From Episyrphus balteatus (Eukaryota; Arthropoda; Insecta; Diptera; Syrphidae), in contig NC_079136.1 of assembly GCF_945859705.1 (NCBI RefSeq), positions 113,976,028-114,040,027 of the forward strand: DNA of 64,000 bases, read 5' to 3'. The position numbers and the translations under genes were made by a program. Of this stretch, positions 34,385 to 45,969 are shown piece after piece; the first letter of the stretch is position 1, and every line of letters begins with the position of its first letter. Below the pieces are notes generated by a model, which saw only the letters and a list, made by a program, of their open reading frames with translations, did no database searches and was not told the origin of the DNA.

Positions 34385-34908
34385 GGCCCATTTCACACAT
34401 CGCCGAGAACCGGATAAACGGCCCGGATACACGGTTGCTAGGATACACAATCTTATGGGCGCCTTCACACGTAGAAACCGAAACCGAAACCGTGTACACG
34501 GTTCGGCTGCCGAAATGAAACCAAATGCGCTTACTACAACCAGAGACAGAAGAAATATATATTTCTCTTGTCTTTGCTTCAACTTAGCTGCCGTTCTGGT
34601 TTCCTTCTCATGTGCTGTAGTCAAGAAAGGGGTTGTTTTGTTTTTTTTTTATATTTTGATGTCAGTTCGTATTGTGAGGTAAGATAGGGTTGTTTTGTGT
34701 TTTTATATTGTGAGGTAAGGAAGGGGTTGTTTTTTTTCTATTTAGGTATATCAACATCAAGTCGAAGTGAAACCTACAAGAAAAATTCTTGTTTCTTCTG
34801 CAGCTGCAACCGACCGGCTGCCGGGTGTGTGTGAAAGGATACTCATTTTTTGACAAAACCGTGTATCCGGGCCGGATAGACGGTTCTCGGCGATGTGTGA
34901 AATGGGCC
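34385..34908. mobile_element. PIF/Harbinger-like TIR element, 524 bp
   Basis: Inverted ends GGCCCATTTCACACATCGCC followed by GAGAACCG and CCGGATACACGGTT. Flanking bases TAT and TAA are compatible with a degraded TWA duplication. The interior has a triple GAAACC run and the palindromic GTGTACACGG but no transposase. GC content is higher than the surroundings. Confidence 0.72.
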
Positions 34909-35061
34909 TAAGGAATTCAATCTTCTTCTTATCTGCTTCAAACAAGAGACACATTAAGTGGTGTCATTTTTGACGAAATCTCGAGACATGTGAAAGTTTT
35001 TCGACCCTTAGATTTTTGAAATAATTATTTTTTTAAGTTTATTTGGTTTCATTTTGGCTTA

Positions 35062-35478
35062 CGGCCATATTATTCACTAGTTTAAAAAATACATCTGGAT
35101 GTAAACAATGTCAAATGCCAAAAATAAATCCAATTCCATAATATTCACTACTTAAAGCCAATCTTAAATCCAATTATTTAAATCCAATCTCGTTAAATCC
35201 AAACAAATTTAAACTGCTCTCTGGAGGTCTGTTTAACTTTATAAATCCAGATGTAAAATTAATTTTTACAGTGTTCAGATGTTTTTTCACGTATTTTGTG
35301 AAGGAAAAATAAAGATAAATGCAAATTATACAAAATTTATTGAATAAACATATAATTTTTTTTGAGTGAATAATATGACCAAAAAATTAAATCCTTGGAT
35401 TTATGAAATTCAGATTTAATGGATTGGATTTAAAATTAACTTAAATCCAAACTAAATCCAGAGTGAATAATATGGCCG
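35062..35478. mobile_element. TIR element, 417 bp, TA-flanked
   Basis: The ends are CGGCCATATTATTCACT in exact inverted orientation with TA on both sides. The interior is full of AAATCCAA/TTGGATTT words on both strands, so the whole element can fold. Non-coding. Confidence 0.72.
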
Positions 35479-35915
35479 TAAATTCCAGATTCAAACATGG
35501 AAAATGTCATTACCATGTCCTAAAACTAAAACCAATACTAAAAAATCAAATAATGTCAGATAAAAGATTGATATTAGCTTAATTAAAAATATCTTTAATT
35601 TATTTTAAGCCGACTTGTTGTTAAATAAAATAAAATTTCGCTTAGGGTGTGTCATTTTTAAATTTCAGTCAAGGAAATCTTATCGAAAAAAAAGTGAAAA
35701 ATCAAACTTCAGATTGGAATATGATTAAAGTTCGAGCTGATAGTTTTAAATTAAGGATGAATGCAAAACCAGAATTTTTAAATTAGTAAGAAACAAGTGT
35801 TACGCCGATTTTTAACATGTAAAGAACTTGAAAATTACATGTATGAACACACTGATGCAAAAAATGGTAAAAAGGGCTAAAAACAAAACTAATCGATATG
35901 ACTTAAAATTACATA

Positions 35916-36800
35916 GGGGGAGATCTGCTAAGATGACATACTTTTTCTATAAAGCTGAAAATAAAAAAATCTAGAACTCATAGCATTGAAATTGAAATTA
36001 ATTAAGGCTCAATTTATTCACACTCCATTAAATTTAAAGTCGCCATTTAAAAAGGGAAATTTTAAAATTTGTATGCGATTTGACAGATTTATAATTTTTA
36101 ATGGAGATTTTAAATATAATGGAGAGTGAATAAATTGAGCCTAAGTTTATTTATTTATTTATAATAAAAAATAAATTATTAGTATGGAATTCAAACATTT
36201 ATTAGTATTTTAAAAAATTATTTTAAATTTGGTCCTCAGCCCTCTGTATAAGTAGACATTATGTACCTTTAGGTAAAATGACATACCCCTTGTCTTCATT
36301 CTTAATTGCAAAGCTCGCAAATAAATTGTTACATTTTGTGATCAACAACGGCACACAAGGCGTGGCAATATGTAGTGCATGCCTTGCAACATAGCCAAAA
36401 TGCTCTCCTGGACGTGAAATGCTATACTATCGTCAGCAGCATTGTAGTTAATGCAAGACACAAACCGTCATTATCTTCTGAAAAGTCCTTTAGAGTGGAA
36501 AATCATTATCCTGTAATACGCGTCGTTTTGTAACTTTTCAAGCTTTTTATGCTACATTCCGGGTAAGATAATGTATGTCAACTTGGACATGATCAAAAAT
36601 GGATTTAATCTTAAAGGCATAAAAACTACACGATCTGATCCTTAACTAAAACAAAAACTAAGGAAAGTAACAATAATTGAGGAACTGAAATTTTAAAACT
36701 GTACTTTTGGGCGTTTTTAAAAGTCTCGTAAGAACTTTGGTTGCTGAGAAAATGCCACTATGTCGTCTTGTCGACTATGTCATCTTAAGCAGATCTCCCC
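35916..36800. mobile_element. TIR element, 885 bp, TA-flanked, hosting a nested MITE
   Basis: Ends GGGGGAGATCTGCTAAGATG and its inverted counterpart (one base shorter in the G run, with an extra T), followed by ACATA. TA on both sides (35,914-35,915, 36,801-36,802). Inside, AAAATGACATAC and AGATAATGTATGTCA repeat the terminal theme, as subterminal transposase sites often do. A Harbinger-like MITE is inserted at 36,006-36,141. Confidence 0.7.
36006..36141. mobile_element. PIF/Harbinger-like MITE, 136 bp, TAA duplication, copy 1
   Basis: The ends are GGCTCAATTTATTCAC and its inverse. TAA flanks both sides (36,003-36,005, 36,142-36,144). A second copy with the same interior (AATTTTAAAATTTGTATGYG, ATTTGACAG) is at 57,105-57,237. 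Confidence 0.82.
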
Positions 36801-36802
36801 TA

Positions 36803-38528
36803 CTTACAAAAAACGAGAACAAAAAATGAAATATTGGAATTCTTTTATGTTTTTTCAAATACTATAAGAAGGATAAAAAGAACAAAAATATTTTACTTCA
36901 TTAAATTTGGTCATCATCTACACAAATGCTGAGGAAAAGCCTTATTTTCAATACGCCATACATTATTTTGCATTAAATTTGGTATTTTAATGACTTTGGA
37001 AATATATATTTTAAATTAATTTAATTAAATATTTATAAGAAATCAATGTCTATACAAAATCTAGACCTCAAATGCATTCTGTCAAAATGAATGCGTATTT
37101 TAAGTTTATACCATTTTTTGCGTTTTTTATACATTTTTCATACATTATTTACCGTTTTTTACCCAAAAAATTTGTTCTAGTCTAATGTATAACATCATTA
37201 TGCTCACCTACTTTCTCTTCAATTTTTCAAATCAATTTATTTAAATTTCTATAGGGAAAAGGTGTGAGATTTAAAAAAAATATTTACCTCACAATTTAGA
37301 CATTTTATTTCAAAGATTGATTAGATAGAGTGAGGCAAAGATCCCGAAATTCAGTTATCTTAAGTTTAACTTTAATTGCAAAGGGCCGACTTCACAAAAC
37401 AATGGTGTACAAGTAATGTTTGTTTTAATAATGCAAAGAAACAGTTGAAGATGAGTTTAGCTTGAAAAGAGGCCATCAAAGAAAAAAGGTAGAGAAAAGT
37501 GGACTAAAGGGGATCTTCTTTTGCAAGACTAGGCTTCAGTTGGCCAGAGCCATTTTGCGACGACTGCATTACAGAAATGGAAGGTCGGTATTTTGAATCA
37601 CACGCCTTAAAACATAGATTAGAATAAAATGTATTGGGCTGGCAGACAAATATTTCACTAGAACTATGTATATTTTTTTTTGATTAAACGAGAATGACAT
37701 AACACAAACACAAAGGTTACATAAGGTTTATAATAGTTTTCACTGTACCAAAAACGAATGTATTTGACATTTTTTTCATCAAATTTCAGATTGATAGTGA
37801 CTTTTTCGAATCCCATTTCAAGGCTTATTGTCGACGAGCCTTGTTCGAATAAATAATAAATAATTGAAAGAATTGACAGAAACTTGTTTTGAAACTTAAA
37901 AATTGTTGTCAATCGAACCTTTCTCGTCATTACCGTGGATATCATTATAATAATAGAAATGAATTTATTGAACAATAAGGTTAAATACGGATTCCAATAT
38001 AATAATATTTTTAAATTTTTGCACTTAGTTAATTTAACATACAAACTTTCTATTACTCTTCTTCTCATACCATTTATAAATAAATCGAGATGGGCTGGAC
38101 CGATTTTAATGATATTTGATTTATTTTAGATATGTTTATGTTTAAAAAACAACAGGTTAAATAATCTTTTGTTGGAAACAAAGTTTCCAGAAATCATAAT
38201 CATACAAAATTTAAAACAAATAAGAAAAAAAGCAATATAGAAAGGAAAAAAGCCTGAAAATTCATCCAATCTTAGACTTCTTAGTTTCACTAAAGGAACG
38301 ATAGTCGACATAAGTAGTGTAGGTGCTTCAAAAAGGGTTCCAGAGTAATCAAAACTTGAAATCTAAATAAAATCAAGTGTATTGACTCCAAAAATCAGAA
38401 AGTCTTTGGCTATAAACAAGCTTGTATTGATGATCATTTTACTAAAATCAAAAATCTTAATCTTCATTTTTAAGCAGTCCTAGCTAAACCTCAAAATATA
38501 TTAGTCAAGATAGCACATCTTTAGTGTA
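36803..38528. other. No gene seen
   Basis: AT-rich intergenic sequence. Overlapping opposite-strand frames at 37,664-38,311 are AT-driven, and none is recognised. Confidence 0.4.
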
Positions 38529-38654
38529 CAAAGAGAAAAAATAACGCAGCGATAACTTTATACTTCTGGTATATTTAACTTTATTTCTGGTATATTTATC
38601 TTTATTCTGATTAAATATACTAAAACTAAAGTTATCCCTGGCGTTTTCTCCGTG
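38529..38654. mobile_element. Small TA-flanked MITE, 126 bp
   Basis: CAMRGAGAAAA at each end in inverted orientation, followed by GATAACTTTA on both arms, with TA outside. Inside are direct repeats of CTGGTATATTTA. Non-coding. Confidence 0.6.
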
Positions 38655-38924
38655 TATGGGATATGAATTGAAGTTCTCCTAGAATTTTATTTTCTGAGAT
38701 TTCAATCGAAGTTTTCATATTCTATCTCCATATCATTATACTTGATTAAGATTATATCCTATCATATATACTTTCAATATCTCTATAAAAATTGTATCCA
38801 ATATTGTATTTAGATATGAAGCGCATTAAATTATTTCATGTAAAGTTACGTATCAATTGACAACATTTGCTTTAACACTTAATACCAAAAATCATAGAAA
38901 ATCCAATTGAGCTTCCATGCTCAT

Positions 38925-40264
38925 TAGGGTGGGTCAAAAAAATCGAAATTCTTTTTTTTGAATTGGTACTCCGAAAAATCGATTGCTAGACCCCTCTAGA
39001 ATATACATACCAAATATGAGCTCTTTATATTAATGGGAAGGTCCTCCGCTTTGCAATTTTCCATTTTTACATCAAGCTTCTACTAAAAAAAAATAATATT
39101 TTTATTAATTGACTTTTTAGCAATTTTCTTTTCAGATTCTTGTAGGAAATTGAACGCTCTACAAAAAAGGCCTTGTACACTTTTATCGTTTATGTAACCG
39201 TTGAAAAGATATTTGAGGTCCAAAAATCGAGAAAATCTTTAAAAATTCGTTTTTTGTTCTTAATTTTGTAACAAATTGAAAAATTATAATGATCAAACGC
39301 GCAAGACATATTCTTGTTGAAAATTGATTGCTCCACAAAAAAGGTCTTATTAACTTTTTTCATTAATCTAACCATTCTAAAGATATTCGAGGTCAAAGTT
39401 AAAAAAAAATATTAAAACATTTTATATTTTTAAAAAATTTCTAATTCACTGAAACTTCATTATTTTCAAATTAGCAAGATATATTCTTGTAGGGGCTTAA
39501 ACGTTCTACAAAAAATTCCTTGGAATGAAATTGATTGCTTTAACCGTTTAGAAGATATTCGTATCCAAATCGCAATGCATACGGGTCATAAGAAAACTAT
39601 TGAAATCAGTGAGCATTGGTTTGGATACGAATATCTTCTAAACGGTTAAAGCAATCAATTTGATTCCAAGGAATTTTTTGTAGAACGTTTAAGCCCCTAC
39701 AAGAATATATCTTGCTAATTTGAAAATAATGAAGTTTCAGTGAATTAGAAATTTTTTAAAAATATAAAATGTTTTAATATTTTTTTTTAACTTTGACCTC
39801 GAATATCTTTAGAATGGTTAGATTAATGAAAAAAGTTAATAAGACCTTTTTTGTGGAGCAATCAATTTTCAACAAGAATATGTCTTGCGCGTTTGATCAT
39901 TATAATTTTTCAATTTGGTACAAAATTAAGAACAAAAAACGAATTTTTAAAGATTTTCTCGATTTTTGGACCTCAAATATCTTTTCAACGGTTAGATAAA
40001 CGAAAAAAGTGTACAAGGCCTTTTTTGTAGAGCGTTCAATTTCCTACAAGAATCTGAAAAGAAATTTGCTAAAAAGTCAATTAATAAAAAAATTATTTTT
40101 TTTTAGTAGAAGCTTGATGTAAAAATGGAAAATTGCAAAGCGGAGGACCTTCCCATTAATATAAAGAGCTCATATTTGGTGTGTATATTCTAGAGGGGTC
40201 TAGCAATCGATTTTTCGGAGTACCAATTCAAAAAAAAAATTTTCGATTTTTTTGACCCACCCTA
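38925..40264. mobile_element. Giant palindromic hAT-like element, two 645-bp arms
   Basis: Arms 38,925-39,569 and 39,620-40,264 are of equal length and nearly identical, separated by 50 bases. Ends TAGGGTGGGTCAAAAAAATC. The 8-bp duplication ATGCTCAT flanks the element exactly (38,917-38,924, 40,265-40,272), which fits hAT. Each arm is built from about three diverged ~170-bp repeats sharing CTACAAAAAAGG- and AAGATATTYGAGGTC-type words. The two identical 68-codon frames on opposite strands are mirror images produced by the palindrome, not genes. Confidence 0.9.
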
Positions 40265-40272
40265 ATGCTCAT

Positions 40273-41756
40273 GATCTAATCCCTTGCGCTTGCACAACAA
40301 CCCCTTTTACAATAATAAATCAAAATATACACTACACAATGACTTTAACCAAAAAACTAAGACATTCTCAGTCAGCATGCAGACGAAAATATTTAAAATT
40401 GCAATCTCAAATAGTACACACGTAGAGTAGACGTATGAACTATACTATGAATATGAACATTGAAAGCAGACAAGTGCAATAAAATTAGACATCCTTGGGC
40501 TAAGGGTAGGTAATTCGAGGTACATCCGACAGAAGGGAAGTTCATTTGCTATAAAGAGAGCACTCTCTACTTTGGCCAACGTGTATAATAGTCGCGTCAC
40601 TTTCTCCACCCGCTCACCATATTCAATACAAAATAAAAATAGAAAAAAATAAAAAACAAAAGAACAATTGAGAGAATAACATTTGCAACAACTGCGCGTG
40701 CATTGGGGCAGGAACTTAACATCATTCGATATACATATAATGCATTTTAAGTATTCCGGCAACAATGTTGCAAGTTGCAAAACAATTTGCAAATATAATC
40801 AGCACTAAATAAAGTACACACTCTTCCCAGCTAGAAAAAAAAAAACATTGTAGTCATTAGACGCTCGTGCTAATGTTTGTAGATTTATATCAAAACGTGT
40901 ATAGTTAGAAAGTAACCTTTCTGATAATTTTTTATTACAATGAGTGATAATTTTACAGTATTTTACAGTCCGATTCCGCGCTACGGCTGTTAGGGAAGTT
41001 AAGCTAGGCAGTTACACATGCCGTGATAAGGCAAAGTATAGGTTTTTGCGTTGATAGAAAGAGGCTAATGGAAAATTGTTTCAGATATCCAATCATGCAC
41101 ATGCCACTATATTGTTGACACTTATCCACTTGTTTCCATGTATTTATTTGTAATCATTTTGTTAGGTGCGAATTAATACTTTGCATTTTTAAACTACCAA
41201 TAGATTATTGAGAGACTATAGATGGCGAATTTCAATGAAATCAAATCCGTATTTGAATAAATCGATTAATAACGAGTTCTTTTTTTTTTATTTTTTCGGA
41301 AAATTGATAGTAATGAAATTATCTTCTATATTATACGAAATGAATGCACGTTGGTATTAGGATTTTTTTTATAACGGTAATATTTAAAAAACGGAGGCCA
41401 ATCAAATTTTTCTGACTTCGGATTCAGCACCCTAAAAAATACTAGAAAAGTATATTTTGGTTCTTGTGGCAAAAAAAAAGTTAAATTTTGTTGACCAGTG
41501 TAATTGCTCCAATTATACAATTTGCAATCACAAATTTGTAGTTGACTTTTTTTTATCAAATTTTTAATTTTTGTATGAAAATATTTAAAATCGATGCATC
41601 GGACGTTAAAATTTTGTAGAGGAGAGATTTCGATATTTTGAAATGATACATATTTAAAATTGTTACATCGGGTTGGCTATGAATTTTCTCTAGATTTTTT
41701 GAGTTGTTTAGTTTTTTTTTTAGTTAAAAGGCGCAATGCATAATGTTAATTTTTTT
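40273..41756. other. No gene seen
   Basis: Intergenic. A mariner-terminus-like TTACACTGGTCAACAAAATT (minus strand, about 41,481-41,503) has a relative near 60,550 but no partner. A pair of ATATTTAAAATYGWTRCATCGG words sits about 70 bases apart at 41,579 and 41,651. Confidence 0.4.
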
Positions 41757-42838
41757 CGGGGAGTGAATACCTACTCCGGCAAGAGTACGATAACTAAGGC
41801 GGTGGAAATTAGTGATGGAACAGTCAAATATAAGCATTTTTTTACTATGGGAGGGGGAGTCTATCTCCCCCCGTTTCGGAGGGAGGAGCAATTTTCTAAA
41901 AAGGGACTAAAATTTATAAAAAAATATATTTAAAAACAATGGCAACACTTACAACTATAAAAGATACCTTTTTCAAAAGCCAGAATTTTACAATTTTTCA
42001 AATCAAGTTATTCCAATCAATAGTTTTTGAAATAATCGAATTCAAAGTCAAAAATTGTGAAAAAAAGCTTAAAAAAACGTATACCTACTTGAATATTATT
42101 TCTTAAGACTTTGGACTTCAATACGAAATTGAATGATAAAGTAAACTGCTACAATTGAATCCTGATCAATCACTGAAAACTTCATATTTCTATGCCTTAT
42201 AGTTTTTGAGAAAATTGAAAAACACGAAAACTAATAAAATTTATCAGATTTATAATTCTTTAACTGTTTTCGATAAATTTGGCATTGCATTGCCACCATT
42301 AAAAATCTCTTTGATATTTTATACATAGAGTAAGTTGAGAGCTTTGTGTACCTCCAAGAAAAACACTATATAATAAAATTTCTTCTTAAAAAAAAGTAGT
42401 TTTCCTATTTTTCAATTTTCTCAAAAACTAGACAGCAGAGGAGCATAAATTGTTTTCAGCGTTTGATTAGGAATCAATTTAGGCAGTTTATTTTATTAGA
42501 AAATTTTGTATTGAAATCCACAGTCCTTAGAAAAATTTTATTAAATGCAACTTTTTTTCCTAAATTTTAACTTTGAAATCGATTACTTCAAAAATTATTG
42601 ATTGAAATAGTGTGTAAAAATCTGGCTTTTGAAAATAGTAAAGTAGGTGTTGCTGTCATTTTTAAATAATTTTTTTTATTATTTTGAGTCATTTTTTAGA
42701 AAATTTACCCTCCCTCCTAAACGGGGAGATGCCTACTCCCTCCCATAGTAAAAAATGCTTGTATTTGACTCTTCTACAAGAATCCGTTACAATTTTTCAC
42801 CGCCTTAGTTATCTTACTATCCCCCCTACTCGCCGCAG
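41757..42838. mobile_element. G/C-hairpin foldback family element, ~1.08 kb
   Basis: Inverted arms of about 140 bp share GATAACTAAGGCGGTG, AGTCAAATAYAAGCATTTTT and TTACTATGGGAGGG, followed by a G-C-G block. At the left it is GGGGGAG-TCTAT-CTCCCCC (41,853-41,871), at the right, read inverted, GGGAG-loop-CTCCC (42,724-42,740). CGTTT and a second G run follow, as in the element at 5,371-6,004. Boundaries are approximate, with no clear duplication and no coding capacity. Confidence 0.7.
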
Positions 42839-45514
42839 AAAACTTTTTTGAAAACGTACATATACAATATCTCATACAAAGGCGTGATGTTTTTTTTTTT
42901 GTATTTTTAATTTTTCAAAGGTTTTTTTTTAAATTTAAAACAAGAAGTTATTTTTAACAAAACAAATTATGGTCCCAGTTAATTTAGTCATAAAGTGGCC
43001 ATGAAATTTCATTTAACATGGTGCAATATTTTTTGGAAGGAGTGAAATGTTTGAGTAGGTATATGTATATTCATTAAAAAACAAAATTCGTTGGGATTAT
43101 CGCAGGATTTGGAAGAAGATGTAGATCCCTTGTGATACCCTGAAGTATTGTAACTTCCTGAAAAAGTGAAAATCTATGAATCCTATGGTTAGTCGAGCCA
43201 ATTGAAGGACTTTACAAAGTTCAGTAGGCTGTTACCTGGGAATCCGGATAGTTCTTCTAATTCATTAAAGTTCCCTATACAAATTTCCTAGTACGGCAGA
43301 GTGCTGGACAGTGACAGAGGAAGTGAGAATAGTGTTAAACTAGACAATTTTAAGCATGCTTTTGAAAAAAACATTTAAAAAAAATCCGGTTTACGGATGA
43401 AAATTTTATGTGATACCGTCATAAGAAAACGTCATAGATAAAAAAATTATTTATAAGAAAAAGAGATTGGGTTGCCTATTCGGTGCAAAAGACAAATCGC
43501 TCACGGTTTTATATTCTGAACTGTTGAATTGATATACCTATAACTGTCTTAAGTTGGCATTGGCGTCATATGACTTGGCCTTTAAAATGAAATAAAAATC
43601 TTTACCACACTACTTACGGGCTCAGGGGGAACGTGAATGAGTCACGCTTTTTCGGGTGTGCAGCCGACGGACGGCGGCGTTCCTCGATTTATAAGACGTT
43701 ATTACGTTGTAGATTGTGTACATTTTTTATTATTTGTATGTGTTACTTTTGTATATTGATTCCATTATTATAATCTTTGTTTATATCAATTTTTGTTAAG
43801 AAAATAGCTTTTTGACCTTTTTCTTAATTCACCTTCACCTTTACCCTGATCAACTTTCAAATTCCTAAAAAATTCAAATATTCAAATTTTTAAACGAAAT
43901 ATTATCTAACATAATGGTCATTTTCTTCAAGCTTTACCATATAAGCAGGGTGTAATTGTCGAAAAAAAAAACTTTAAAAAATGAACTTGAAAGCGTGGAA
44001 ACCCAATGTTTTTACAGAATATCACTAGGCAACACTTACTTTAGAAAAATATAACTCTCAACTGGTATAACAATGAGGGTAGATATTTCTACGGCGCGAT
44101 CTTAGACTATTAATAAGTAGTTCAAATAACTTATATTGAATTTGAACTTTTCCAAAATGTCATTGAAATCATAACTTTTATAGTCAATGGATTTGCAAAA
44201 ATTAGCAAAAGTTTGAATTTAAAATTACTTACCAACCACAACACATGCTTAACAAAGTTTTCAATAAAAATATCGGAAGCATTCTAATAATTTATGTGTT
44301 TTCTTAAATAATAAGAATGAAACCACAAAATTTGAACAGCTCTTGTATCTAATTATTTGGTAAACAAGTTATTTTTAGTTTTACCAATTAAACTGTGGAA
44401 AAAATAAAAAAAAATTTTTGGTGGAAGTCGTTTTCCCTACTTAAAATAAAATAATTTTTGCAGTAACAAGCAAAGTAGAAAGCAAAAAATTTTTAACCAT
44501 ATCATGAAATATATTTCAACCAATTATGAATTTGGCTTCTGGACTACGCAGACAAGAGCTCTTGTTCCCTGTTAATCTAATTTCTCTAGAAAATTTATTG
44601 AATTTTTTTTTTTAACAACTATAGAGGTAAATCCCCTATTGAAATAATTTTGCATATTTTTGTATTCAACAAATTTCTGAGAATATTAATCTGCCTTATG
44701 TAACTATTAGTGATAACAACAAATTCGTGCATTTTATTTATTGTTCTCTTTTTTTTTTTATGATAAGATACTTGGCTCGTGTTGGATATAAGTACAAGCA
44801 AACAAGCTGCATAATTCTCAACAAAAGTTTAAAAATGTATAAACAGTCATTGAACTCATTATCATTCTCATTTACTTTTGTTGTTGTTGTTGCTGGTTTT
44901 TTTTTTTTTTTGTACATGTCTTGTGTAGAATGACGAGCAAATCAAATGATTGTTTTAGTAGGTAAACACTGATACATTTTTTAAGAGAGAAAAGCAACAT
45001 TGTCGAATGTATGTATTTTAGAAATAAATCATTTTCAAGGTACCTTATACGTACATATGTATAGGTACTGAAAAACGTGAACGAAAACATTTTTCAAAAT
45101 CAATGTCATCTTAGAGCTTATGGAAGCTTCGAGCTGCATGATGCGATAAGTACAGGAGCTTGCAGCTCTGAATGACATTGGACTAGTGAATACGATTGAT
45201 TCTAATAAACAAAAGTGTTGCCACCGAATATATACATTTGTTCCCAAATATTTGATTTGAAATATTTTTGACGAGAGTGTTTGTAGTCAAAAAAGTAAAT
45301 TAATTTAAACGATGCTAAACTTGTTTTCATCCCAATGGTCAATAACATAATGTGGACGCTGCTTAAGAAATAGAGGATTCAAGTTGAGCTCTTTAGAAAA
45401 GTAGAGATCTTGCACAAAGAAATTTTTCCCCAACAGTGAAAAAACAATATTTAAAAAAAAATCGTTTAGCATGCGGTGTAACTGTTTTGCAGGGTAATAA
45501 GCATGCGATGTTAA
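42839..45514. other. Intergenic, one retrotransposon scrap
   Basis: AT-rich DNA with a reverse-transcriptase relic at 43,293 and a short GC-rich tract at about 43,620-43,690 (GACGGACGGCGGCG). No gene supported. Confidence 0.4.
43293..43376 (+). pseudogene. Non-LTR reverse-transcriptase relic
   Basis: The frame reads TAECWTVTEEVRIVLN, stop, TILSMLL. This recalls the conserved segment of non-LTR RT proteins (Y-G-x-x-C-W-T followed by a helix and an M-x-x-L-R-like stretch), also present in the 47,151-48,298 copy as YGSQCWT. It has an in-frame stop and no extended homology, so it is an old decayed copy of a different subfamily. Confidence 0.45.
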
Positions 45515-45557
45515 AGCGTGTAGGTTGAGCATAGACAAAAAAACAATCATATGGGAG
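45515..45557 (+). mobile_element. Short relic of the G/C-hairpin foldback family terminus
   Basis: AGCGTGTAGGTTGAGCATAG followed by ACAAAAAAACAATCATATGGGAG matches the terminal 45 bp of the element at 5,371-6,004, after which similarity stops. Confidence 0.5.
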
Positions 45558-45614
45558 TCGGAGATATTCTATGTACCTATACATTAAATTCTAACTCTAT
45601 AGAAAAAAATGTTA

Positions 45615-45705
45615 CGCATACACCATGGTGACCGGCAAATCGTTTAATTTGTTACTTGTGCGTTGAATGGCCTGCCCAGGCAATATTCAATGCTGAGTCG
45701 AAGAC
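45615..45705 (-). repeat. Dispersed family with GGTCACTGTGGTGTATRCG, copy 4
   Basis: The core is CGCATACACCATGGTGACC at 45,615-45,633, with one change from the other copies. The following GGCAAATCGTTTAATTTG ... GGCCTGCCCAGGCAATAT matches the outer flanks of copies 2 and 3. Confidence 0.6.
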
Positions 45706-45969
45706 TCAATAAAAAGAATAGGTTTCATAGAAAAAACACACATTTTCATCCATGACCGTTTAAAAAACCCTTATTCTCAATTTAATGAAAATTCCATAAA
45801 ATTCAGCACCTTTAAAATTACATCGAAAAAATCTGAAGAAAAATATATAGGTGAAAATATATAGTCGTACAAGGAATAGAAAAACTCACCGCTTTTACGA
45901 TTTTTATATAAAAAAGTGTATGTACTTTTGCAAGTAAGGTGGTATTTTTGATATAAGAAAAAAAGAAAT

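Noticed and set aside
39190..39999. Two identical 68-codon frames on opposite strands
   Set aside because: They mirror each other because they lie in the two arms of a palindrome. Composition is AT-driven and there is no family match.
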